A stretch of DNA of 24,291 nt, from contig DATANR010000373.1 in assembly GCA_036266155.1 (NCBI GenBank), positions 1 to 24,291 on the forward strand. The letters run 5' to 3'. This document shows, one piece after another, positions 1-7,797 of this stretch; the first letter of the stretch is position 1; each line of letters starts with the position of its first letter. This stretch comes from SIAJ01 sp036266155 (lineage in GTDB: Bacteria; Planctomycetota; Planctomycetia; Gemmatales; Gemmataceae). The position numbers and the translations under genes are program-made. The notes under the pieces are model-generated. The model had not been told where the DNA came from, ran no database searches, and saw nothing but the letters and a program-made list of their open reading frames with translations.

Positions 1-13
1 AGCCGAAGTCGTC

Positions 14-33
14 CGGAACTCTGGCGAGTTCCG
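14..33 (-). terminator. hairpin downstream of the 38-313 gene
   Basis: An 8-bp perfect stem (14-21 pairs with 26-33, loop TGGC at 22-25) lies just past the stop codon of the minus-strand gene ending at 38. There is no T tract after it on the minus strand, so intrinsic termination is only a possibility. Confidence 0.35.
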
Positions 34-37
34 CACG

Positions 38-313
38 TCACACGTTGGCGGTCCCTTCCGGCAACTTCCGCACGTCGGGCGCTTCCTTCGGCAATTCCTT
101 GCTGCCGACGATCGTCAGGTTCATGCCGATCTGGACCGTCACCATAGTGCCGTTCACGTCGATGTCGGTCTTGCCGTTCAAGTACCAGCCGAGCGAACCG
201 GTGGAAAACTCCTTCGGATGCGCGGTCATCTTGTTGCCGTTGATGATGACCTCGATGGGCTTGGCGCCTTCGGTGAACTGTTGCCGGCTGATTTGGCAGG
301 TCGTCTTGGCCAC
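38..313 (-). CDS. small conserved-looking hypothetical protein (91 aa)
   Basis: The start is a GTG at 313-311, chosen because a strong AGGAGG ribosome site sits about 6 nt upstream. A longer in-frame reading up to 424 would run through an inverted repeat and has no such site. The 91-residue protein has no signal peptide or membrane segment. The sequence is rich in beta-type stretches (around IEVIINGNKMTAH and TMVTVQIGMNLTIVG) and ends in a Lys/Glu/Pro-rich tail, so a small soluble beta-rich fold is likely. I do not recognise the family and assign no function. It appears monocistronic, with a hairpin after the stop and a repeat element upstream. The strong ribosome site and ordinary codon use support it being real. 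Confidence 0.65.
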   Translation of the reverse strand: MAKTTCQISRQQFTEGAKPIEVIINGNKMTAHPKEFSTGSLGWYLNGKTDIDVNGTMVTVQIGMNLTIVGSKELPKEAPDVRKLPEGTANV

Positions 314-386
314 GTGAACCCTCCTGTGGAAAGATGCGAAACGTCGGGGCATCTTACCGGTAGGGGAGGGCAGGGCAAGAAAGGCT

Positions 387-472
387 AACCATGGATCACA
401 CTGAAGACACGGATAACACAACAATGAAGATCAGTTTTTGTCTTATCCGTGTCTTCAGTGTGATCCGTGGTT
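387..472. repeat. 30-bp inverted repeat (REP/MITE-like)
   Basis: The arms 387-416 and 443-472 are reverse complements over 30 bp with one mismatch, around a 26-nt spacer. The arm core reads GGATCACACTGAAGACACGG. It lies in the 260-bp gap between the 38-313 gene and the BBP7 gene. Arms built from variations on 'ATCCGTG...GTGGTT' recur in many bacterial genomes as short dispersed repeats (recollection, not searched). There is no transposase next to it. It could also fold as a long hairpin in RNA. Confidence 0.75.
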
Positions 473-573
473 GAATCTTTTCGGATGTGGTCTGGACAAC
501 TGCCCCATCAATTGGCATGACCTGTCGGATTCCACAACGTCCGACTTGAGCGATTCTTGCCGGGAAGGGGACC

Positions 574-1806
574 ATGCGAACCGTCGTCTGGAGCATCGTC
601 GCCCTCGCACTGCCGACCGGCGTGGCCCTCGGCCAGCCGATCCTGCCCGTGCCCGAAAGCGCGCCGCCGATGGAATTCGGCGTCGCCCATCCCGCAAACG
701 TGGAAGGGATGCCCTACGTTCGTCCGCCGATGCCGGTCGCTGGCGCTCCGATTGAAGTGCCGCCCGGCCCCATGTTTTGGATCGACGGCGACTATCTCCT
801 CTGGCGTTCCAATGGCGGTCTCGTGCCGCCCGTGGTCGTGGGCATTTATAGCTCGGCGAATCCGCCGCTGCCCATCGATCCACGCATGTCGTTCCCCGTG
901 TCGGACGATCACATCAACGGCGACCTGCAGTCCGGCTATCGACTGCGGGCCGGCATGTGGACCGACAAGCCGCAGGGCACCGGATTCGAGGCGATCTATA
1001 CGTCGTTCCTCCATCACGAAGTGCTGAACACGTTCTTCGGCGGCTGGAACTCGATCCTGGGCCGGCCATTCGTGGACGTGAATCAGCGTTCCGAGGCCCT
1101 TCTGCAAATGTCGAACACGCTCGGCACGCTTCAGGGCGTCGCCGGTGTCCACACACAATTCGATTCGGACGGCTTCGAGTTGAACATGCTTCGCCGCGGC
1201 CCGGCCATGATCGGCGAGCAGATGCACTGGGTGCTCGGCCTGCGCTACTGGGGCCTCGACGAGTCGATGACCATCGAAGGCGCCTCGCAAGGCGGCAACC
1301 TGCGGGTCGCGTCGTTCGATTCGTTCAGTACGCAGAACCGTTTCCTCGGCCCGCAATTCGGCGGCCAATGGCTGTGGGAACGCGGACGCATGTCGATCGA
1401 CCTCGGCCTGAAGATCGCGATCGGCGGTATGCGTCAGGAGACAACCATCGACGGCGGCTCGACGGCCATGCTCGCCAACGGGGCCGGCATCGAACGCACC
1501 GGCGGGTTGCTCGCCCTCGCATCGAACATCGGCGACTACGACCGGACCAAGCTCGCGTGGATGCGCGAGACGTCGCTCAACATCCGCTATCGCCTGGCGG
1601 ACAACGTGCAGCTCCGGTTCGGTTACGAATTCTTCTGGGTGTCGAACGTCCTGCGGCCCGGCAACCAAATCGACCTCGGCGTGAACCCAACTCTCTTGCC
1701 GTTCAACAACGCATCCCTGAGCGGCCCAATCCGCCCGTGGTATCGCCCCGACGGCGAGATTTTCTGGATGCACGGATTCAACGTGGGGCTGTCGGTGCAG
1801 TTCTGA
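574..1806 (+). CDS. BBP7-type outer-membrane beta-barrel protein (410 aa)
   Basis: The ATG at 574 follows a GGGAAGGGGA ribosome site. Residues 1-20 form a signal peptide with a hydrophobic core and an ALG cleavage-type end. After a Pro-rich linker, the FWIDGDYLLWRSNGGLVPP segment near residue 70 is the hallmark opening strand of the planctomycete BBP7 barrel family. The rest alternates strand-like segments and glycines, including an FGPQFGGQW-type motif and LNIRYRLADNVQLRFGYEFFW, and it ends in an aromatic residue (GLSVQF), as outer-membrane barrels usually do. The role is probably structural or pore-forming in the outer membrane; the substrate is unknown. It is convergent with the NACHT gene, with only 12 bp between the stops. 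Confidence 0.85.
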   Translation: MRTVVWSIVALALPTGVALGQPILPVPESAPPMEFGVAHPANVEGMPYVRPPMPVAGAPIEVPPGPMFWIDGDYLLWRSNGGLVPPVVVGIYSSANPPLPIDPRMSFPVSDDHINGDLQSGYRLRAGMWTDKPQGTGFEAIYTSFLHHEVLNTFFGGWNSILGRPFVDVNQRSEALLQMSNTLGTLQGVAGVHTQFDSDGFELNMLRRGPAMIGEQMHWVLGLRYWGLDESMTIEGASQGGNLRVASFDSFSTQNRFLGPQFGGQWLWERGRMSIDLGLKIAIGGMRQETTIDGGSTAMLANGAGIERTGGLLALASNIGDYDRTKLAWMRETSLNIRYRLADNVQLRFGYEFFWVSNVLRPGNQIDLGVNPTLLPFNNASLSGPIRPWYRPDGEIFWMHGFNVGLSVQF

Positions 1807-1818
1807 GGCGGTGTCGGC

Positions 1819-4800
1819 TCAAGTGCGCCGTTTGCGGCCCGGCTTCAATTGGCTGGTCTTCTTGGGAGCCTCCTTCTTCATGGCTCCGACCGTGATATCC
1901 CATCCCAAGTGAGCCGACAGCGAAGCAAGTTGGGTGTCGATGTCCTCGGGACGGATGCCTGCCTTCGCTGCTGCGCTCTCGACGTGCTTGCGTGGAATCG
2001 GCTCGAGGGGATTTAGATACGGCGCCCTGCCATCGAGGTCTCGCGTCGGCAGGATGTGACCGAATTCGGAATGAATCTTACCCAGTGTGGAACAGGCCGC
2101 GCCGCGATCCGATTTGTCCGGCGCTTCAAAGGTGCGCTGGGAAAGAAAGTCGCGTGTGATCTGGTCCGGCCATTTCTCCGCCAACGCCTCAAGCGCGGTG
2201 CGGCGCGTACTATTGTCTTTATCTTGAACCGCGCGCTTGACGAGAAGCTCGCGTGTGGTTTGGTCCGGCCACTTCTCTGCCAAAGCCTGTAGAGCGGCGC
2301 TGCGGGTGAACGCGTAGTGATCCTGTACGGCGTGCATGGAGAGCGCATCGCGGGTAGTCTGATCCGGCCATGATTCCGCCAAAGCCTCGAAAGCGCCAAC
2401 ACGTAGGCCGAGATTGTCCGACGTTGCCAGCCTTTCCATCACAGTCCGGTCGGGGCAGATACATGCCAGAAACTTGACTAGGTATTGCGCCGCCCATTTC
2501 GTCTCATCGACCTGCCCTTCACGATCAAGGACAGTCGCACCGAAGGAACCGGCCCCTGGCCATCGCACGCCAATCTCCCGCGCAGACGCGAGGAGTTGTT
2601 CGTGGAACGATTGACCGCCCGTCCCCGGTATGTAAATGCGCAGCAACCGCTGAGTAAGAGACCGGCCGGCATCGTCAAGCCGAACGGTGGTGCGCACTTC
2701 GCTCAGACAGCCAATGGCCAACAACAATTCCAGTAGGGGTGTCGGGCCGTCCAACCTCACTGAGTCGGTCCGTGCGACCAAGTGTTCGATAAGCTTCCCG
2801 ACGAATTGTTCGTCAATCTGTCCACAAATCAGTCGCAGAACCTCCCGCCATTCGTCGTCGCGGCAGTGTCGATCGAACAGCGCGATCAGGCCGTCGACGT
2901 CCAGCGTCTTCGCGACATTGAACTGATGCACGAAATCGGCAGCGCAGAAGTATTCCAGAAATGTGCGGTGCACGAACGCGTAACTGTCCGCGCCCACGAA
3001 GCAGATGATAAAGTTGCGCTGTCGCAAATGCTCGACGACAGTCCGGGCCGCGGCGCGGGCTTGGGGGATATGCAATTCGTTCCGGAGGTAATCCTCGATC
3101 AAGCCGGTGAGCGTGGGGCCGTCAATCAGGTTTCCCTTCAGCCCGTTGGGACCGGCCTGCATATGGGCGGCGATGCGGCGGAGGATGTCGGTCTTTTCCC
3201 GCAGACCGATCTCGTTGCTCATTCCCGGAAAGTCAGCCAGCGCCCGCTCGGTGTCCCACTGGTGCAACAGCACGCGCGACGCCTGGGCGTACAGGTCGGC
3301 TCGGTCACGCGGCAGTTCCTGATTGCGATTCAGAACGGCCATCATCGTCAGTAACAGCGGGTTCCCGGCTAGCATGGCGACGGACTTGGAGTCCCGGATC
3401 GCCTTCTGCAAGCGATCCTGCTTGGGCGCCGCCTGCGCCGGGTCGTCGAAGGTCACCTCGTGCCAGCGATTCACAAAGTCGGTGATTTGCGTGGAATCTA
3501 GATCCTGCAGCATGAAGTGCCGGAAGTCGGCATCGCGCAGGCGCTGGGCTTGATAGCCCACGACGCGCGACGTGACAACGATCGGCACGTTGGCATACTG
3601 ACTGCTGAACCGGGCGATGTCGTTGATCACCGACTCACGCTTTGGAACCTCAAATACTTCATCTAAGCCGTCCAGCAGCAGCACGCCGCGCCCCGTCTGT
3701 CCGAACAGCCTTGCGAGCAGACCGCGAGGCCACTCGTGCCAGAACGGGGATTCTTCCAGAAAGCGAATGAAATCCTTCCGGCCATCGCACTGCCAGCGGG
3801 CATAGGCACCCAGGTCGATCACCAGCGGAATTGGCTGCGTGTCCCGGACCGCCGGCTCGGCGATGCCCGCCCAGCGTAGGGCGAGGTAGCGGATCAGCGA
3901 CGACTTGCCGGAACCCGGATCGCCCAGGATGACCAGCCTCTGCGCGGCCCCTACCGGCGATGAGCGTAGGGCTTTATCAACGACATCGAGTACGGGACGA
4001 AGCGGCTGCTGGAAGTAATCCTGCCGCAATTCGTCCGCCTGCCGCTCGGCTTCCTCAAGTTCTTTGGTGGAGATTTCGCCGGCGTCCACCAGCCGCTTCT
4101 GGTATTCTTTCGGGATTTCGAGCAGTCGTGGGTTGTACTGGTGAACTTCCCGGACTGACTGCGGGATAAAGATGCTCCACAGCCGGACGCCGCTGTAGAA
4201 CGCGCCGGTAGTGTCGAGCATCTCGAAGTTAAGCTTGTCGAACCGCTTGAGCACCGCTTTGCGATAACTTTCCGCATCGAATTCGGCAGGAAGCGCGGCC
4301 GCGCCGCCCGTGGAGGCAATGTGGGCCGCACGTTCTGTTGCCCACGGACGTGAGGCATCGGCAAGCCAGTGGTTCAAGTCGCGCGCGAAGACCGCGTCGA
4401 ATGCGGCTGGACTCGGATATTCGGCGTAGAAGACTGGGTTATTCAAGTCCTGCATTCGCTTGCGGAAGGCGAGGACCTTTTGCCACTGCTCGAGCGCCTT
4501 GATCGCTTCGGCTGGATCAGCCGGCAAACCATCCAGCTTGTCCACTTTGCGGAAAAACCATTTGACCTCCGGAAAGCCCGAATCCTTGTGGCTCGCCATC
4601 GCCCAATTGAACTCTTCCTCGGTTCCCGATTCCGCTTTGCCGGTCGGCGACCCGAACCGCTGGGCCATGATTCCGATTACGAGCGCCAACGACTTCCGGT
4701 ACTTTTCGAGCGTCTGCTGAGTGATCAGTTCCTGTGGCCGGCCAACGCCGGTGGTCGAGTAATTCTCCCAGTCGACGACCTCAAATCGGGCATTCCAAAT

Positions 4801-4923
4801 ATGCCCCATCTGTCGGTTGAAATCATCGAAGAACCTGCGCACATACTGCCGTTCCGCCCCGACGTCGCCAGGCGAGGCGAGGAAAACATGATACTGCTTG
4901 AGTGTGTTTGGCGTGGGGTTCAT
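1819..4923 (-). CDS. NLR-like NACHT ATPase with N-terminal DUF4062/TIR-like domain and HEAT-like repeats (1034 aa)
   Basis: I prefer the ATG at 4923, which has AAGGA 10 nt upstream; a GTG seven codons earlier (4944) is possible. Residues about 10-190 match the DUF4062 pattern: YHVFLASPGDVGAER, then SLALVIGIMAQRFGSPT and SGTEEEFNWAM. The NACHT NTPase follows, with Walker A GDPGSGKSS near 334-342 and Walker B VLLLDGLDEV near 414-423, then a helical region. Near the C-terminus are three 33-residue HEAT-like repeats and a basic tail. This effector-NTPase-sensor order is that of STAND/NLR proteins, and bacterial NACHT proteins of this kind include known anti-phage proteins. Its own effector activity and trigger are unknown. 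It stands alone, divergent from the MDR gene, with no obvious partner. The architecture is confident; the defence role is inference. Confidence 0.85.
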   Translation of the reverse strand: MNPTPNTLKQYHVFLASPGDVGAERQYVRRFFDDFNRQMGHIWNARFEVVDWENYSTTGVGRPQELITQQTLEKYRKSLALVIGIMAQRFGSPTGKAESGTEEEFNWAMASHKDSGFPEVKWFFRKVDKLDGLPADPAEAIKALEQWQKVLAFRKRMQDLNNPVFYAEYPSPAAFDAVFARDLNHWLADASRPWATERAAHIASTGGAAALPAEFDAESYRKAVLKRFDKLNFEMLDTTGAFYSGVRLWSIFIPQSVREVHQYNPRLLEIPKEYQKRLVDAGEISTKELEEAERQADELRQDYFQQPLRPVLDVVDKALRSSPVGAAQRLVILGDPGSGKSSLIRYLALRWAGIAEPAVRDTQPIPLVIDLGAYARWQCDGRKDFIRFLEESPFWHEWPRGLLARLFGQTGRGVLLLDGLDEVFEVPKRESVINDIARFSSQYANVPIVVTSRVVGYQAQRLRDADFRHFMLQDLDSTQITDFVNRWHEVTFDDPAQAAPKQDRLQKAIRDSKSVAMLAGNPLLLTMMAVLNRNQELPRDRADLYAQASRVLLHQWDTERALADFPGMSNEIGLREKTDILRRIAAHMQAGPNGLKGNLIDGPTLTGLIEDYLRNELHIPQARAAARTVVEHLRQRNFIICFVGADSYAFVHRTFLEYFCAADFVHQFNVAKTLDVDGLIALFDRHCRDDEWREVLRLICGQIDEQFVGKLIEHLVARTDSVRLDGPTPLLELLLAIGCLSEVRTTVRLDDAGRSLTQRLLRIYIPGTGGQSFHEQLLASAREIGVRWPGAGSFGATVLDREGQVDETKWAAQYLVKFLACICPDRTVMERLATSDNLGLRVGAFEALAESWPDQTTRDALSMHAVQDHYAFTRSAALQALAEKWPDQTTRELLVKRAVQDKDNSTRRTALEALAEKWPDQITRDFLSQRTFEAPDKSDRGAACSTLGKIHSEFGHILPTRDLDGRAPYLNPLEPIPRKHVESAAAKAGIRPEDIDTQLASLSAHLGWDITVGAMKKEAPKKTSQLKPGRKRRT
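2095..2391 (-). repeat. three 99-bp tandem repeats encoding 33-aa HEAT-like units
   Basis: Units at 2293-2391, 2194-2292 and 2095-2193 each encode an ALAE(S/K)WPDQ-type helix, a TR(D/E).L helix and, in the first two units, an AVQD turn. Several 10-20 bp DNA stretches are near-identical between units (for example TGGTCCGGCCA followed by TTCTC), which points to fairly recent tandem duplication inside the NACHT gene. The third unit has diverged in its last third. Confidence 0.8.
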
Positions 4924-5112
4924 CGGTGGGCAGTCCTTGGACACTACATGCCGGAAAAACTGAGTGCGTCTAGTTTTTCATTTCCTTGACGAGGGCGTCA
5001 AAGAGATGGGAATAACGGCATGCGGGCACAAGTCATAGCATACGGGTCCGAGCGCGCTCTTGTTGACGTTGCATTGTTGCGCGAGTAGCGCTCGAACTAG
5101 AGGAGCGGCATC

Positions 5113-6120
5113 ATGCGCGCCTGGACCATTCCATCCTTTGGCATCGACCAACTTCAACAGATTGAGCGGCCCGAGCCGACGCTGGGTCCCGGTCAGGTCG
5201 TCGTTGCCGTTCGGGCGGTGTCGCTCAACTATCGCGATCTCATGATGGTGAAGGGGCTGTACAACCCGAAGCTGGCGATGCCGCGCGTGCCGTGTTCCGA
5301 TGCGGCCGGCGAGGTGGTTGCGATTGGCCCCGGCGTGACGCGTGTGGCCGTCGGCGACAAGGTGTGCGGCACGTTCATGCAGCGCTGGCTGGCTGGTCCC
5401 GTCGATGATGTTGCCGCACGCTCGGCCCTCGGCGGCGAGATCGACGGCGTGCTGGCGGAGCGCGTGCTGTTCAACGAAGACGGCGTCGTCAAATATCCGG
5501 GCCACCTGTCGCCGGAGGAAGCGTCGACGTTGCCGTGTGCCGCATTGACGGCTTGGAACGCGCTCGCCGAGGGCGGTCTCCGGGCTGGCGAATCGGTGCT
5601 GGTGCAGGGAACCGGCGGCGTTTCCATCTTCGCGCTGCAGATCGCCAAGGCATGCGGGGCACGCGTGCTGGTCACATCCAGCAGCGATGAGAAGCTGGCT
5701 CAGGCGATCAAGATGGGTGCATCGGCGGGCGTGAACTATCGGACGACGCCGGACTGGGACAAATGGGCTAGGGCTCAAACGGGCGGTGTCGGCGTCGATC
5801 ATATCGTCGAAGTGGGCGGGGCCGGCACGCTCGAAAAGTCATTCAAAGCGGTACGGACGGGTGGTCATATCGCGCTGATCGGCGTTCTGGCGGGCATTGG
5901 AAATGTCAATCCGTTGCCGATTTTGATGCGTTCGCTGATCGTCCGCGGCATCTTCGTCGGCTCGCGGAATATGTTTTTGGCGATGAACCGAGCGTTCGAT
6001 CTCCACCAAATCCGTCCGGTCGTCGATCGCGCTTTCGCGTTTGCCGAGTTCCCCGCCGCCCTGAAACACCTGGAATCCGCCGCACATTTTGGCAAAGTCG
6101 TCGTGCGCGTACCAGGTTGA
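5113..6120 (+). CDS. MDR-superfamily NAD(P)-dependent alcohol dehydrogenase / quinone oxidoreductase-like (335 aa)
   Basis: The ATG at 5113 follows an AGAGGAG ribosome site. The N-terminal GroES-like half contains VSLNYRDLMMVKG and PCSDAAGEVVAIGPGV. The Rossmann half has the nucleotide loop QGTGGVSIFALQIAKA at about 165-180 and VDHIVEVGGAGTLEKS further on. Length is typical of medium-chain dehydrogenases. The cluster of four cysteines for structural zinc is absent, which fits the zinc-independent quinone oxidoreductase/enoyl reductase branch. The likely reaction is NAD(P)H-dependent reduction of an activated double bond, quinone or carbonyl; the substrate cannot be told. It is divergent from the NACHT gene across 189 bp and convergent with the AhpD-like operon. 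Confidence 0.88.
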   Translation: MRAWTIPSFGIDQLQQIERPEPTLGPGQVVVAVRAVSLNYRDLMMVKGLYNPKLAMPRVPCSDAAGEVVAIGPGVTRVAVGDKVCGTFMQRWLAGPVDDVAARSALGGEIDGVLAERVLFNEDGVVKYPGHLSPEEASTLPCAALTAWNALAEGGLRAGESVLVQGTGGVSIFALQIAKACGARVLVTSSSDEKLAQAIKMGASAGVNYRTTPDWDKWARAQTGGVGVDHIVEVGGAGTLEKSFKAVRTGGHIALIGVLAGIGNVNPLPILMRSLIVRGIFVGSRNMFLAMNRAFDLHQIRPVVDRAFAFAEFPAALKHLESAAHFGKVVVRVPG

Positions 6121-6155
6121 GTGATGCGTTACATTTCATTGCACCGCGCCGAAAA

Positions 6156-6189
6156 ATACGTTCAGGGGGGTGGGGGGCGGTGAACGTAT
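6156..6189 (-). terminator. intrinsic terminator with G-rich loop
   Basis: A perfect 9-bp stem (6156-6164 with 6181-6189) encloses a 16-nt loop of almost pure G on the plus strand. On the minus strand the stem runs into TTTTT, so it is well placed to end the sulfatase-AhpD operon, whose last stop is at 6197. It also lies just after the convergent MDR gene. Confidence 0.7.
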
Positions 6190-6196
6190 CGCAATT

Positions 6197-6601
6197 TCAA
6201 GTCCGCGCCGCCTCGGGCAGGATGTCCGGCTCGACCTGATATGCCTCGGCCAGGGCGTTCGTCGTGTTGAACAGGCCGACGACGGCAAGGACTTCGCCGA
6301 GTGCCTCGTCGTCGAGTCCCAGCTTCTGCACGGCTGCGGTGTGCGAATTGATGCAGTAGGCACAGCCGTTCGTGGCTGAGACGGCCAGCGCGATGATCTC
6401 CTTGGTGAGCAAGTCGACCTTGCCCGGCCGCATGATGGATTTCAGACGGCTCCAGGTTAGTTCCAGGTGTTCCGGGTTCGTGGCCAGCGCACGCCAGAGG
6501 TTTGGAACGCGGTCGATCTTCTTGGTCGCCTTGATGTCCGCGTACACGGCCCGCACGCGCGGGCTTGCCATCGTTTCGTCGACCAATCGTACGGTGCTCA
6601 T
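6197..6601 (-). CDS. carboxymuconolactone decarboxylase / AhpD-like protein (134 aa)
   Basis: The ATG at 6601 is supported by an AAAGGAG ribosome site 8 nt upstream. The core motif NGCAYCINSH (Cys80, Cys83, His87) is the CxxC-xxx-H redox site of the AhpD-like/carboxymuconolactone decarboxylase family, and the size and helical pattern fit an alkylhydroperoxidase AhpD-core protein. Such proteins act as thiol peroxidases or as reductase partners of peroxidases. The ATG overlaps the TGA of the upstream sulfatase-fold gene (ATGA at 6601-6598), so the two are translationally coupled. What links them functionally is not evident. A terminator follows at 6156-6189. Confidence 0.88.
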   Translation of the reverse strand: MSTVRLVDETMASPRVRAVYADIKATKKIDRVPNLWRALATNPEHLELTWSRLKSIMRPGKVDLLTKEIIALAVSATNGCAYCINSHTAAVQKLGLDDEALGEVLAVVGLFNTTNALAEAYQVEPDILPEAART

Positions 6602-7701
6602 GATGTTGGCTCCTTTGGGCCGTCTAATAGTGCGGCGAGCCGATCGCATTCATCCAGGTGCGTTGCGGCGATGTCGTTGACTTCCCAAATGTCGTCCGGC
6701 TTGCGATAGAGCCGTGCCGGGTGGGCGTCATTTGCCGGCAGGAAAGCCCACTCGTCCGTGCGGATCGCGTGTTCCTGTTCACGGGCTGTGCGTGCCGAGT
6801 CGCGCCAGGGGACCTGGGCGCCGGTCATGAGCGGCACGAGCGATCGGCCGCCCGGCGGTATGCCGAACAGGTCGAGCAGAGTCGGACCGAGATCAGATAC
6901 CTGTGTGAATGCCGACACGCGGCGATTGTCGCGGTGCTCGCCAGGCAGGCGCACGATCAGCGGCACGTGAACCAGGTCTTCGTGCATTCGCGATCCACGG
7001 GGGCCGACGATACCATGCTCGCCGAGCGGCCAGCCATACCCGGATGTCAGGATCAACGCAGTCGATTGATCGAGGCGGTGTTCCCGGAATGTGCTGAATA
7101 TGGCGGCGAGTTCAATATCGAACGATGTCACGGCTGCCGCGAACGAGTTGTGCAACTGGTGCCAGTGGCGATCGTCGTCGGGAACAAACGGCCCGGGCGT
7201 CGGCTCATCGGTCGGTTCAACCTCTTCGGAATTCATTTCTTCAGCGAACCCACCGGAAGTGGCGGCGTATTGCTGATACGTTTCCAACTCCAGGTCCCAC
7301 GGTGGCAAAAGGCGGTCCGTCTCGATCCATAACAGCCAGGGGGAACGCGTGGCCCGTTGATCGAGCGCCATCTTCACGGCGGCGCTCAGAGCGTCGGCGG
7401 GAGTTGCATGGATTGCCGGGTTGGTTGGCCAGACGAAACTCCAGGGGCGATCATCGGGAATTCGCTCTTTGCGGTCGTCGATCAGGTTTGCGGTGATCCC
7501 GGCGGCGCGGAACGACTGATGGATTTCCGTGGGACACGAGCGACGGAAGCCCATCGGCGTCGGCTCGTCGGCGAAGTGGCGATCGAATACGGTCGATTCG
7601 GCCGCGAGGGCATCGACGGCCGACGTCGCGACCCAGGAGTTCCCGTAGGGACTGAGCCAGTGACAGCCGAGCCCGTGCGCGGCAACGACCACAACATTCA
7701 T
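6598..7701 (-). CDS. sulfatase-fold protein lacking catalytic residues (367 aa)
   Basis: The start is the ATG at 7701, where the sulfatase-like N-terminus MNVVVVAAHGLGCHWLSPYG begins. The open frame continues far upstream but there only shadows the divergent permease gene. Alkaline-phosphatase-superfamily signatures are clear: an N-terminal strand and CYG-like turn, LGEHGIVGPRGSRMHEDLVHVPLIVRLPGEH, and VSDLGPTLLDLFGIPPGGRSLVPLM. The expected N-terminal metal aspartates are replaced by A8-H9, no C-x-P-x-R or S-x-P-x-R nucleophile motif exists near residues 45-60 (the region reads PMGFRRSCP), and the TSDHG metal motif is TSGYG at 219-223. Family membership is well supported; hydrolase activity is doubtful. 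Its stop overlaps the start of the AhpD-like gene. Confidence 0.8.
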   Translation of the reverse strand: MNVVVVAAHGLGCHWLSPYGNSWVATSAVDALAAESTVFDRHFADEPTPMGFRRSCPTEIHQSFRAAGITANLIDDRKERIPDDRPWSFVWPTNPAIHATPADALSAAVKMALDQRATRSPWLLWIETDRLLPPWDLELETYQQYAATSGGFAEEMNSEEVEPTDEPTPGPFVPDDDRHWHQLHNSFAAAVTSFDIELAAIFSTFREHRLDQSTALILTSGYGWPLGEHGIVGPRGSRMHEDLVHVPLIVRLPGEHRDNRRVSAFTQVSDLGPTLLDLFGIPPGGRSLVPLMTGAQVPWRDSARTAREQEHAIRTDEWAFLPANDAHPARLYRKPDDIWEVNDIAATHLDECDRLAALLDGPKEPTS

Positions 7702-7797
7702 GAAGATTGATTGTAGAAGCGCGTGGCCGAGTCCTGCCGGTCGCGCCGTTGGTCGGTAAGTTGAGCGGTACTCCCGATCGTCTGTCAAGGAGCGTTC

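Noticed and set aside
508..1773. 421-codon open frame on the minus strand opposite the BBP7 gene
   Set aside because: It is a high-GC shadow: His/Arg/Ala-rich with no recognisable domain, while the plus strand has a signal peptide and family motifs.
4369..4989. 206-codon plus-strand frame opposite the NACHT N-terminus
   Set aside because: It has no domain similarity and the minus strand carries the DUF4062-type motifs.
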